From: Gamarada debralockiae
Taxonomy: Eukaryota; Ascomycota; Leotiomycetes; Helotiales; Hyphodiscaceae
Direction of reading: 5' to 3'
NCBI GenBank assembly: GCA_002803225.1
Contig: NXFV01000280.1
Coordinates: 1-64,000 of the forward strand
Length of the DNA stretch: 64,000 nucleotides
Shown: in pieces, positions 12,105 through 22,087 of the stretch
How the letters are laid out: each line of letters starts with the position of its first letter
Position numbering within the stretch: position 1 is the first letter of the stretch
Notes under the pieces: generated by a model
Seen by the model: the letters and a program-made list of their open reading frames with translations, nothing else
Databases searched by the model: none
What the model was told of the DNA's origin: nothing
Made by a program: the position numbers and the translations under genes

Positions 12105-12343
12105 TCACTGCTTTGGGCTTGCTAGAGAGATAGGGCGTTATCATTACACTTCTCTCGCAAGAACAACAGTACATGACAGCTTTTACATACGTCAAGCAAA
12201 AGCTGGAGCTCCTCCTATCCTGCCTTTGTAGCCGATTAGGTAGAAGCACACCGTTCTCACTGCTTTGCGCTTGCTGGAGAGATGGGGGGTTTTTTTTTCA
12301 TGTACACTTTGCACAAGAATAACAATACATGATAGATTTTGAA
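12105..12343. repeat. Imperfect direct duplication, period 152 bp
   Basis: The text TCACTGCTTTGGGCTTGCTA starting at 12105 recurs as TCACTGCTTTGCGCTTGCTG starting at 12257. Both copies continue with GAGAGAT, GGG, an ACACTT-like run, CAAGAA-AACA-TACATGA and TTTT, over about 85 bp each. Many point changes separate the two copies, so the duplication is old. No function is implied. Confidence 0.6.
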
Positions 12344-12475
12344 CTTTGCTCTACTTTGCGTGATTCGCGATGCCCAAATTCCTCGGGCCTTGCTGCGGAT
12401 ACAAGGCATCGTACTCAAAATCGTTCCATCATCAGCCACTTGAGCTCCCCCTTCAACAAACAGACTTAATTTCAA

Positions 12476-14026
12476 CTACGCTATAATTTGGTTAGCCTTA
12501 TCAACAACCTCTCTCACTCCCTTAGTCCCCCCATCCACCTCCCACCTCTCTAATCCCATAGCCCTCTCTCCCTCCGCCCCTCCCGCAGCCTTCACATCCG
12601 TCCTACCTATCCGTCCAACATGCCCACTCTCGCCCGCACCACCCGGAAAGTCAGGCCCAGGGGTTCCGTTCAGAAAAGCTTCTCTCTGCCGTACCAGGTA
12701 CTCCGCATTTGTTTCCGTCAAAGGACACGCCGGAATATACATCACACTACTATCTCCCTCCCCCTGATGAATCTTATCGACAGCATGAATAGAATCGCAA
12801 TGCCAAGCTACGTAATCCCCCGGCGCCACTGGCGGGATATGGATCATGGAGCGGGCGAGATCGAGATGTGGGTGCAGTGCAGCGTTCAATTCCTGCGTAC
12901 AGCCTAAACTTGCTCCCTGCAACAACGAATTTTGTCTCGGGTCCAGCTCCCAGTTCCCCTCATCCAGAAAGCCACTGGAGCTTGTATCAGGGTTAAGTGG
13001 GGAGAAGAAGGGTCGTAAAAGGAAGTAGGCGGTGGCGAGTTTGAAGAGCGGATTAACCAACAACGTCCCCTCCCCCGGTCCAGTCCTGGACATAGACAGC
13101 CAGCCTTGGAACATACGAAACATACTGCAAGCTCCAGCACCGTTGTATAGGTCGCTTTCTACAGGCAATCTGCAGGAACTTTCCCACGGGTCATAATCCT
13201 CCCACCTCCCCTCCCAGATCTTATCATATACGCTACCGCGTCCATAACCATCCGGTTCCCATCTTTCAACGGAGCCGCCGTCAACATGTGCGCCGAGCGC
13301 AAATCCCGCGTCCCCTGGCTGCCGGATTCGCAATCTATCCGCGTAAGACACTGGATGCTCGGTACTTATGAGAGCGTTTGGATCTTTACTATGCCAAAAG
13401 CTCATGAGGAAGGACTGCGTGGCTAGGACGTTGAGGTGCGCACGTGCTTTGATTTGGCCCGGTGACCAGTAGAGTTCATAGACTGCAGGATTATCTTTTG
13501 GGAAGGCTTTTGTTTGTGGATTCGCCTTTATATATTCCTTAATTTCCTCCTTCCATCCCAGCGCAGTTTGTTCTGGGACCACACCGCGGATGATAGCCGC
13601 TCCACGCTTCTTGAGTGCATGCGAGAACGGTTTTACCCGCGAGTGATTGTGGATCTGTTGATAGTCGATAGAGGGGATTATGTCTGAGCCGCTGGTGGAT
13701 ATATCTTCGATTTCGGAACGTAGTGAGGAGAGGAGGCGGGTGAAGGAAGATGTGATTGCATCGTGATGAGAGGCAATGAGGTGTTGTTTTATCTCTCCGA
13801 AGCGTGCAGGGAGTACTGTTGCTTCGCCTCCGCCTAGAGATGCGAAGACAGAGGATATATCGCCTTCTTTTCTGGGTCCGCGGTGGCGCGGTGTATGCCG
13901 AGTTGCGGTTGCTGCTGCTGCGAAGGATCGAGAGACACTAGTGGTGAGGGGGGGATGATTGCCATGTGGGGTAATTCGGCGGAGTGCAGAGAGCATGCTG
14001 GGCTTGGTTATGTGTGAGGGTGTCAA
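12476..14026 (-). CDS. DUF1479 (YbiU-type) putative Fe(II)/2OG oxygenase
   Basis: Single exon, 516 residues; a second Met at residue 11 is also possible. The body matches the DUF1479 family: KKRGAAIIRGVVPEQTALGW at about residues 138-157, YWSPGQIKARAH, HVDGG (residues about 247-251, the H-x-D pair of a 2-oxoglutarate/iron fold), the DIYxGAGACSMFRMFQGWL-like segment, and AWHCDSIHAVD, which gives a distal His. The N-terminal 40-60 residues are rich in Arg, Ser, Thr and Ala with almost no acid, so mitochondrial import is plausible. The substrate is unknown for the whole family. It lies tandem with the HhH gene on the same strand, 443 bp apart. Confidence 0.88.
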   Translation of the reverse strand: MTPSHITKPSMLSALRRITPHGNHPPLTTSVSRSFAAAATATRHTPRHRGPRKEGDISSVFASLGGGEATVLPARFGEIKQHLIASHHDAITSSFTRLLSSLRSEIEDISTSGSDIIPSIDYQQIHNHSRVKPFSHALKKRGAAIIRGVVPEQTALGWKEEIKEYIKANPQTKAFPKDNPAVYELYWSPGQIKARAHLNVLATQSFLMSFWHSKDPNALISTEHPVSYADRLRIRQPGDAGFALGAHVDGGSVERWEPDGYGRGSVYDKIWEGRWEDYDPWESSCRLPVESDLYNGAGACSMFRMFQGWLSMSRTGPGEGTLLVNPLFKLATAYFLLRPFFSPLNPDTSSSGFLDEGNWELDPRQNSLLQGASLGCTQELNAALHPHLDLARSMIHIPPVAPGDYVAWHCDSIHAVDKIHQGEGDSSVMYIPACPLTETNAEYLVRQREAFLNGTPGPDFPGGAGESGHVGRIGRTDVKAAGGAEGERAMGLERWEVDGGTKGVREVVDKANQIIA

Positions 14027-14469
14027 TTGGAATGAAATATTACGAATACAGAGAAAACGGAAACATACTTATGGAGGATGATGGGGCTGGGGATTTTATA
14101 TTTACCATTGAGATGCGGAGAGAGAAATGTTGCGGAGTTGATGAATGGCAAAATGGCGGACCATTTCCTATTCGAGTGCAGCGTGTTGTCGGCCCGCCTT
14201 CGAATGGGCGGAGGGAAGGATGAGCGAAATGTGAGGATCGAGGCAACTCTGCCGAGACAGCAAGGTACCATCCGTCTCACCACCCACATCATCAGCAAGA
14301 CTCCTGTTGAAAGCCGTATTTATCATTTTAACTGCCATTGCGCGTGTTTGTCCCATAATCATATCATACAGCTTTGCAGCATAAAGAAACCAGCCCAAGT
14401 ATCCTTCCTTCAACGCCCGCAAAGCCTTCCTAGTTTTCTACTCTCAACACATCAAGTCCATGTGTACAA
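14027..14469. other. Intergenic between two minus-strand genes
   Basis: Promoter side of the DUF1479 gene and 3' side of the HhH/AT-hook gene. Nothing else seen. Confidence 0.5.
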
Positions 14470-15580
14470 TCAAGCCTTGGATCTCTTGGAGCGTCCAGTG
14501 CCTGGGGTTTCATCGGCTGCCTTCCGCTTGCTTCCAGACTTTGCAGGTGTGGCCTCCGCCTCCGCCTCCGCCTCCACCTCCTCAGTCTTGGCAGCAGCAG
14601 GTCTTCCCCGCTTGCCAGTTCCATTTGGAGTTTTTGGCGCAGCCTTCTTCGTTCCTGGTGGTCTACCACGTCCACGACCTGGAACGGTAGGCTTCTTAGG
14701 CTTCTTCTCGCTCTCCGGTAACGCAGGTCTGCCTCTTGGTCGTCCGCTTGGAACAGGCTTTGGCTTTGGCTCCTTGACAGGCTCGCTCTCCTTGATGATG
14801 ACGAACGCGACCTTTTCGACTTCGATGGGGCTGACCTTGAGCTTCGCCATGAGGGTCTTGGCGTTAGCGTGAAGGTCATCGAACTCCTTGACGTTGTACT
14901 TTGGCGAGGCTTTCTCGCCGTTTGCGCAGAGCCAGCGGTAGGCTTCGTCGGAGAAGAAGATGATGTGCTCGGGGTCATGCACGGCGAGGAGGAGAGACGC
15001 GGTTGCTGGTCCGACACCCTTCAATGGATCGGAGAGCTTCTGGAGAGTGCCTGCAATGTCGGTGGGGTGGGCAGCGTAGTGGGAGAAAGCGTCAGTAGTG
15101 GCAGACTTGATGATTTCGTCGGAGTTCTTGGCTACGAGCTTGGGGAGGGTTGGGCGGAAGATTCCATGGCGGCTGTTGAGAATCAGTACTGAGTGCGCGC
15201 AGTTTCTGAGATGTCTGCTTTTCCAAGCGTAGCTTCTTCAGTCGACAAGGACGAAATTCGAAAAACAAATCCAAAAATTGAAAAACTGGAAGAACTTACA
15301 GCTTCCAATCAACAAGCTTCTGTACATCGGCAAGATCCATACTCTTGCGTCCAACAACCTTCTTCGAGAAACGCGACGGCGCATCAACATATCTGAACTT
15401 GTCGAGCTCATCCAAAGTAGGATGGCCAGGCTTTGCTAGATCCAATCAGCTCAATTCCGAGAGTACACGTCTCTCTCCCCATGAATAGCACTTACGAGTC
15501 TTGCTCAAGCTCTTAATAACCGCCGGGTAGCGATTGAGCGCATCTCTGAATTCCGCGAGGGTGATTGACGAGGCGGACAT
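14470..15580 (-). CDS. Helix-hairpin-helix / AT-hook nuclear protein
   Basis: Three exons, 15580-15496, 15435-15300 and 15172-14470, giving 307 residues from the Met in MSASSITLAEFRD. An upstream in-frame Met at 15652 would add 24 residues. The donors are GTAAGT and the acceptors CTAG and ACAG. The middle holds LKGVGPATASLLLAVHDP, a helix-hairpin-helix of the HhH-GPD type. It is followed by a Lys/Pro-rich tail with repeated AT-hook-like cores (SGRPRGRPAL, GRGRGRPPG, GKRGRPAA) and an acidic EAEAEAEAE run encoded by a CCTCCG repeat. This suggests a DNA-binding nuclear protein. No catalytic Lys/Asp set of a glycosylase could be confirmed, so I do not call it a repair enzyme. It shares a promoter region of about 400 bp with the divergent zinc-protein gene at 15987. 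Confidence 0.8.
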
Positions 15581-15986
15581 GTTTGCGTTATTTTCCTTGG
15601 ACGGACTCTTCCCGGTGATGGTGTTGGTGACGTTCGTAATTGCCCGAATCATTTAGAGATCTCTCACAACAACGGCGATGGAATCCGTTGTTGTATTGAA
15701 TTGTTGTTGAATTTATTAGTTGGAAGGGAGGAGGACCTTCAGACGCGACGCGATTGATTGATATTTACGGTTCGACGCTAAATTAAAAGGGGCCTAGCCG
15801 GGGAAGTTATAGCGGGAAAGCCGAAGAGTGGGATCTGGATCGTTTTTTCTTCGATAAGCGGAAGAGGCTGAGCCTGGTGAGTGGTTCGTTTTCTCAAGCA
15901 AATTCCTGCAACCACTCCGTAATTGCAACAACCAGAGAGCCCTTTGCCAAACGTCAACCCGAACCTCAACCCGAACCAACCGCAAG
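15581..15986. promoter_or_regulatory. Divergent promoter region (HhH protein / small zinc protein)
   Basis: Separates the start of the minus-strand HhH gene from the plus-strand small zinc protein gene. If the longer HhH start at 15652 is used, the shared region is 334 bp. No specific factor site is claimed. Confidence 0.45.
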
Positions 15987-16358
15987 ATGGGAAACGTAGG
16001 TTCAAATCTTCTCTAGACAGAAAGAGATGAGGAAGGCTGACGGACATAAATAGGGAGCCAAGGCAGCGTCGAAGCGGGACCGCAAGGAGAAGGACACCAA
16101 GGTGGCCAAGTCGCAACTGAAGATCAATGAGAAGGCGATGGACATCCAGTGCGGTATCTGCAAGTCCACGTTCCTGAAGACTACTCGTGCGCCCGCGTAT
16201 ATCTCCCCTACCCGTCCCACTCCTCCATCACCAGCCAAACAGAAGTGAATAAGTGGGCTAACATGGACGATTCCCACAGACTCACCGAGCACGCCACCAA
16301 CAAACATAGCAAGACGCTCGAGGATTGCTTCCCGAATTTCGTTGCCCAGCCAAAGTAG
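15987..16358 (+). CDS. Small At2g23090-type zinc-binding protein
   Basis: Three exons, 15987-15995 (only 9 nt: M-G-N), 16054-16196 and 16280-16358, giving 76 residues. The joins yield MGNGAKAASKRDRKEKD, then QCGICKSTF and LTEHATNKHSKTLEDCFP, matching the small eukaryotic family with a C-x2-C...H-x4-H zinc site and a basic Ala/Lys-rich N-terminal half (4F5/At2g23090-like). The tiny first exon means a naive frame scan misses the gene. Function in fungi is unknown; the basic N-terminus suggests nucleic-acid contact (inference). Confidence 0.9.
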
Positions 16359-16620
16359 ATTCCGTTCTACAAACGATCCGATACCGAGAGAGCGCATGAA
16401 GGAATACCACGTTGTATGAATGAAGGTTAGCATTTCGATTTGTCTGTCGCATCAAGCTGAGGAGTAATGACGGAACGAATGAGCGCTTGTGTTGTGCATG
16501 GATGGATTTGATATTTTATGACAGGTGCATTTGTCGGAGTTAATAGATAACGGCTGGCTATGCGTGATGTTCTGTCTCTAATACCATTTCCCTCCCCTCT
16601 TCCCTCTCCTAAAATTCCCC

Positions 16621-17910
16621 TTAGTGAGCTTCCACCGGTTTCCCTAAGCTATTACTTATAGTAGACTCTTTCTCTTCCGGCGGCGTGGGAGGAGCTGCGG
16701 CCTTCCTACGTTCTCTCTCCTGCTCTGCGCGAATCTCAGCCAGAATGTCAGGATACCACCTCTCCCCTACGTCAGGATGGCTTTTAATCCTATTCCTCAA
16801 CGTCGCCTCACCCAGCGTCTTCGCCACACTACCCCCTTTAAACGTGAACTCCACATCATCCAGCCTACCACCATTCCTAGCCACGACCTGTCTCCTCATC
16901 TCCCTGATCTCCTCCGGCACCCTTCCCACGCCGCCTCCATTCTCGAAATCATTAAGCTCGTCGAACTCCGCATCAAGACTCACGCCTTGGAAGAACGGCA
17001 CCGAGAATCTCGCTCCGGATCCAGGAGCTGGAGAAAGGACCCGGTGTGTAGTCGACATGCAAACACCTTGAGTGAGAGCCTCCATCCCTTGGCCTATAGC
17101 GACTACCAGCGTACCGTCGATGGGCGGACAATCTATCCATTCCCCCTGTAAATTCTGAACTTGCAAGCCTTTATGCTTGGTAACTTGGAGCAAATAACTC
17201 GTAAACATACTATCCTTATGGGGACCCACTCCTTGTCCTTCGGGGACATCCATCCCATCCTTCCACAGTCCCAATTCCTTTAGATCCGGGTACTTAACTA
17301 TTTTAAGCTTGTGTTGTTGATCCGCATCAAAATACTTATCGAACGCGCTAGCCGGCAATCCTATCGCTTCCGCAATTAAAGAAGTGAAGAAAATCGAGAT
17401 AGTGCCCATGCGCGTTATATATTCGGAGAACACGGGCTTGAAGTTCGGGAGGTGAGAAGGCGAGGGCCAGAGTGTCGGCGCGAAGAGGTTGCGGTATAAA
17501 GGTTGGGAGGGGAGACGAACGGCGTGGTCGGTGGATAGATCGATTTGTTCTCTGTGGTCGATTGTGTGGGCTGTTATTTCGGCGTCTAGGCGTGAGTAGC
17601 CTAGGAAAGAGGGCGCGTTCTTCATTTCGATTTTGAGTCTGAATCTAGATCAGCACTGTGTATTTCGTGGAGATGGATGGAGAGGGGGAAAAGGGAAGGT
17701 GGGGACGAACTTCTCTTCCATAGGCAAATCAAAGAATGCTACTCCTTCTTTTATAACAGCTTGCGTGAGCTCCTCTGGTATCCCCACATTTTTGAGGTAT
17801 AAAAAGCCGACTTCGAGGAGTGCATGACGGAGTTCGTTTAGGAATTGGGGTTTTGTGGAGGGGTCCTTTGCGAGGGAGAGGTCTAGGATGGGGATTGTGG
17901 TGAAAGACAT
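16621..17910 (-). CDS. 2-oxoglutarate/Fe(II) oxygenase, isopenicillin-N-synthase-like
   Basis: Two exons, 17910-17711 and 17638-16621 (intron 72 bp, weak donor GTTCGT, acceptor ATTCAG), giving 405 residues. The join produces PMEEKLKIEMKNAPSFLGYS, the usual N-terminal DIOX segment. The catalytic core shows GPHKDSMFTSYLLQ (H-x-D iron ligands), a distal THRVLSP (His ligand) and RFSVPFFQG (R-x-S for 2-oxoglutarate). Such enzymes hydroxylate or desaturate small molecules in primary or secondary metabolism; the substrate cannot be told here. The C-terminal tail (about 90 residues, Glu/Arg/Pro-rich) is longer than in many family members. It is not embedded in a visible biosynthetic cluster. Confidence 0.9.
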
Positions 17911-18295
17911 GATTGCTGATTATGAAGAGGGTAGAGACTGAGGGTATTTGGTGATTAGAAGAGGGATACGATATTCAAAATGAAGAAGAGCAAAAGTGGT
18001 GTGTATCAACACGGCTTTGGTTGTGATTGTTTGATGGCGCAATCTTGCGGAATTGCCCCGCATACCCCACTTCAGTTTGCTCGTTCACAGCACGTGATCG
18101 AGGGGAAGTTTCCAGGTTCTCGTTTTAACATACTGAACTCTTCACCAATTGCTTAATAAGGGCTATCCCCTGAATGCAAAATGGTATATGATTCCAATAT
18201 CCTACTTTTTTAGCTTGTACAATCCTATACAGCTCCCTACGCTGAAATGCAAGACAAATCCCTCCGCTATGCAATCATGAACCCGAAAACATTAC
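17911..18295. other. Intergenic between oxygenase start and NAN1 end
   Basis: Holds the promoter of the oxygenase gene. CACGTGATC at about 18090 is an E-box-like CACGTG. Nothing else seen. Confidence 0.4.
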
Positions 18296-21200
18296 TCATG
18301 ACACACCCTGAGCCAAAGGCGGACTTATAAACAATCCCGCAACTTGATAAAATAGTTCCTCCATTGGTGGTAATGCGAATGAGGGGCCAATGTCGAAGAT
18401 CTCGGTGAGCTGCTGCTGAGTAACGACAGGAGTCTCATCCTCGTCATCGTCAACATCGAGTGTTTGACTTGAAGGTAGAATATCTTTAACCTCTTCGTCC
18501 TCATCTTCAACAAGATGTAGGAGATCGCCATTGCTCTCCTCCACCGCGTCGAGTTGCAATGCCGATGTCGACTGAGCTTGTGTTGTGACCGCTTGACTGC
18601 CTTTCCTCAAGACAGTTCGGATCTCTGCGGCGGAATCCAGGGCGAGGTATCCATCTGAGCCAACGGCTGGCAACAGTGACGTGATCAAGCTCGGGAAGCT
18701 CTGCTTGAGCACGGGCTCTTGCTTGTCCTGCTCAAACACAGCCAACTCGCCGGATGTGGTCAGAAGGGATTGGTCATTCCGTCCACTGAAATAGCCAGGT
18801 AGGGCCACTGCAAAAGTTCGACTCTTCCGGTCAACAGCCAGGTGCATCATTTCCATCTTCTGCGAGACTGAAAGATTTGTGACAGAGGTACCAAACTTGA
18901 TGCCATATCTAATTTCGTCCGAGACCAGATCGTAGACTTGTAATTTGTTCGAAAGAGTGATTAAATCTTGTCCCAGGAATTCAGCCTTTATGATCTCGCC
19001 GTCAATGAGACCACTTTGTGAGAGTCGAATGACACCAGACTCAGGGTCTAAGAGATGAAGAAGGCCGTGGTCGGCACAGGCAGCAGCGAGGAGCGAGCCG
19101 TCCTCTGAAAACGCAACACAGCCATTGGCTGGATATTTTTGGGTATTTTCCAGATCACTAAGCTCTGGCTTGCCAATTGCGATCGCATGCTGACAGTCCC
19201 AATTTCGTAAAGTCTGTCCATCTTTCCGTCGAACAACAACTCCGTCTCGTTTCCTGGTTTTCGTTGACCAAGTTCGGACAACTTCATCCTCTCCAATCGT
19301 TGAGAATCGTAGTGAACTCGGATCTGCAGCAAGATCTAAGACTTTGCCTGCACCGCAGGATGCCCCACTCAACGAATGAGGAGCGTCAATTCGCGAAACT
19401 AGTTCCCAAGTTTCATTCTCTTGGCTCCACTGCCAAAATTTCAAATAGACTTCCCGCCTGCGTCGACGCTCATCGTCGATTACCTTTCCTTGGTGTCCAA
19501 TGAAGTCTACGTCCCGCTGCGGAGGCGTCCATTCATCAATAGTAGCAAGCCAGCTTCCATCGAAAGACAGCTTCATGTGGGTGACTCTTGGCTCTGAAAT
19601 TTGATGGGCAGTAGGTGTGATGTTGACATTCGTTTCATTCGACCTGGTCAAAGCTTGGCGAGAGATATTGTGACCTAATCCTAGATCGAAGGTTTGTAAA
19701 TAGGGAATGCTTGTGACAAGAGGATTGCTAGGGCTAATTTTTTGGGTTTGGCCAATGCCAACGAGTAGTCGAGAAGGGTTGGCGGGGCTGATAACGGCGG
19801 GTGTGCGCTGGATAAAGGGTCGTTTGTCGCGTTCTTCTTCAAGTCTGCGGACTTGAGACTCCACCACTTCCTCGGAGTCCAGTACAGATGTTTGAATACC
19901 AGCGATGTTTGCAGTAGGCTCCAATTCGGTCACTGACAAAACCATCGTGGAATTATCGGCAAGCTGTACTCCGTAAGAAGTCCCCGAGGGTGAAACAACG
20001 ACATTCTGGATAGTCGCAGACATATGAGGTAGAAACTGTTTCTTTCCGGTATCGAGTTGCCAAAGTACAAGAACAGTCTCAGTACCACCGGAAATGATAT
20101 AATTGCCTATTTCAAGTAAGTATTGTTTCGCCCAAGAAAAGAAATTACTTACCATCTAGAGACCACTTGACCGTGCAGACCTCTTTTCGATGCCAATGTA
20201 GTTTCCGTGGAATAAGACTAATCCCCGCAGGAAGTTTGTCGTCTTGCGACCGAGCAAGGTTTCCCAACAAATCTTCATGGACGAATATTGACCCTCTAAC
20301 ATCTCCCACCACCACATCGACCACCGGTAGTCTCTTCAGAACCGACTTTCCAAGAGTTTCAGCATCTGGTCGAGCAGAGACTTTGAGATCCAGCGAAGAA
20401 ACGAACTCCGTAGATTCGAAGACTCGAAATTCATATCTGATCTTGTCGATGGTGTCATATTCTGTAGATCGAAGACTTCCAACAAGTACCCTCTTCTCAG
20501 AAGCTGCCACAATAACGGAGCCGTCGTTGGCAGTCTTGAGAAAGTTTATCCGTTGATTTGAGGTGTATATCGTCCTCGCGGCCGTCTCGAAAGGATCTTT
20601 GGGACGGGTTAACTCGTTCGCTGTGATCCGCCAACCTCCGTCCTTTCGAATTTCGGTTGTAAAGACAACATCTCGTCTCCGGTCGGCAGACTCCATGGAA
20701 GCAACAGTCATATGGATACATCCTGTAGATGATATGGTCCATGATTGATCTGCACCAACTCCTGTTGTCCAGTCTATGCTGTAGATAGAGCCATCGGAGC
20801 AAGCTACCCATACAATACTCGAATTCGTTGGTGACAGGCAGTATGTGACGATGTGAGCACTTGGGCGAGATGCGGTATCAATCTTGAGTTTAATCGATCG
20901 AGTAAGGAGCGAATTCTGGGTCGAATAAATATGGATCGTGGTGCGGTTCGCAAGTATGATAAATCTGTAGCCATTAGCAACATTCCTCAGATAAGACTCC
21001 GACTGCATACTTCTCATCCTCTGTGAAGACAGGGTCAACATTGACCTGGCGCCCCCCAATCGGCTCAGATAGTTTCCATGCACTGGGATCATTTGTGGTG
21101 AGGACTTTCTTCAGAAGTTTCTTCTTTTCCCTTTCCGTTCGCTTTTCTGCTTCCTTCCTCTTATTTTCTTCTTGTATCTTCCGTTCAGTTATTCCGACGA

Positions 21201-21444
21201 ATTTCTCGTAATCTACAGCTTCTGGTGATTTAGACCTTTCCTCAGAGTGTACGCCATCGCCCTTCATCCCGTTCGTTGTTATAAGCTCTTTCGTCTTTGG
21301 CGATGGGTTGAATGCTGCTTCCCATCCGCCTTGTGAGATCTGGGGTGTAGGTAGGGGATTTTGTATTTCTTTGACGGATTTTGCTCTTTTGGGGGTATCT
21401 ACGACCTCCCCCGGACCTCTTTTGCGCTTCAATGCGGAAGCCAT
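18296..21444 (-). CDS. NAN1: U3 snoRNP WD40 protein NAN1/UTP17 (WDR75)
   Basis: Three exons, 21444-21011, 20964-20153 and 20106-18296 (introns 46 and 46 bp), giving 1018 residues. The basic N-terminal 100 residues (KRKRGPGEV, KKKLLKKV) are followed by many WD-type blades: FIILANRTTIHIYST, LHWHRKEVCTVKWSLDG joined across intron 2 to NYIISGGTETVLVLWQL, and VTHMKLSFDGSWLATIDEW. An acidic stretch precedes the C-terminus. The blade order, the length and the GGxExVLVxWxL hallmark match the t-UTP subunit Utp17/Nan1 (human WDR75), which acts in the nucleolus in Pol I transcription and 18S pre-rRNA processing. It is divergent from RPB10 across 221 bp. Confidence 0.9.
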
Positions 21445-21665
21445 GGTATTGTCTAAGGTCTTGTGAGTGAGGAGTTAGCAAACATTTTTTTATCAATCGA
21501 GAATAATTTCTAAGAAAAGTTCACGTTTAAGGTTTAGCGCCAATCACTTCGCGACCAAAAAGTTTATCAAAAGTTCAACATCGCACGCGACAGAACAAAG
21601 CTCAACCAACTTCATCCACGGAAAAGATATCTACTTGAGTCGCCTACCTTCGAGGATATCTCAAG
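21445..21665. promoter_or_regulatory. Divergent NAN1 / RPB10 promoter
   Basis: 221 bp between the two start codons, so it must hold both core promoters and both 5' leaders. A CCAAT box is visible at 21540-21544. An A/T run (TTTTTTTATCA) sits near 21485. No RRPE or PAC element was identified with certainty. Confidence 0.6.
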
Positions 21666-22087
21666 ATGATTATTCCTGTGCGCTGCTTCTCCTGCGGGAA
21701 GGTAAAGCTCGTCAAGCCCAACGCCCCCCCTGCCGCAACCCCTACTGACTCGAACAAAGGTCATTGGAGATCTATGGGAGCGTTACCTAAAGCTCATCGA
21801 TGAAGGAACTACGGATGGGTGAGTTGGTCCTGCAGCTTTTCCCCTTGCGAAAAGCGGAATCTGACTTCTACCAGAGATGCGATGGACCAACTTGGATGTA
21901 AACGATACTGCTGCCGCCGCATGATCATGACACACGTTGACCTTATCGAAAAGCTTCTCAAGTACGCCATATTATTACCCAAGATCATCTTACCTGTGCC
22001 ACTTCCTGGCAGATATGGCAAATGGCTAACCTTCACGCCAGATACAATCCAGCGGAACGAGACGCGAAGAAAGCTGCGATGGGTTAG
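21666..22087 (+). CDS. RPB10: RNA polymerases I/II/III shared subunit RPABC5
   Basis: Four exons, 21666-21701, 21760-21818, 21875-21961 and 22042-22087, giving 75 residues. The spliced protein starts [18 protein letters not shown] and continues with [20 protein letters not shown], the invariant CFSCGK and CCRR zinc-binding elements of Rpb10. The length agrees with yeast Rpb10 (70) plus a short C-terminal KKAAMG tail. It is common to all three nuclear RNA polymerases and needed for their assembly. Because the exons are tiny, the gene is not visible as one frame. Confidence 0.97.
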
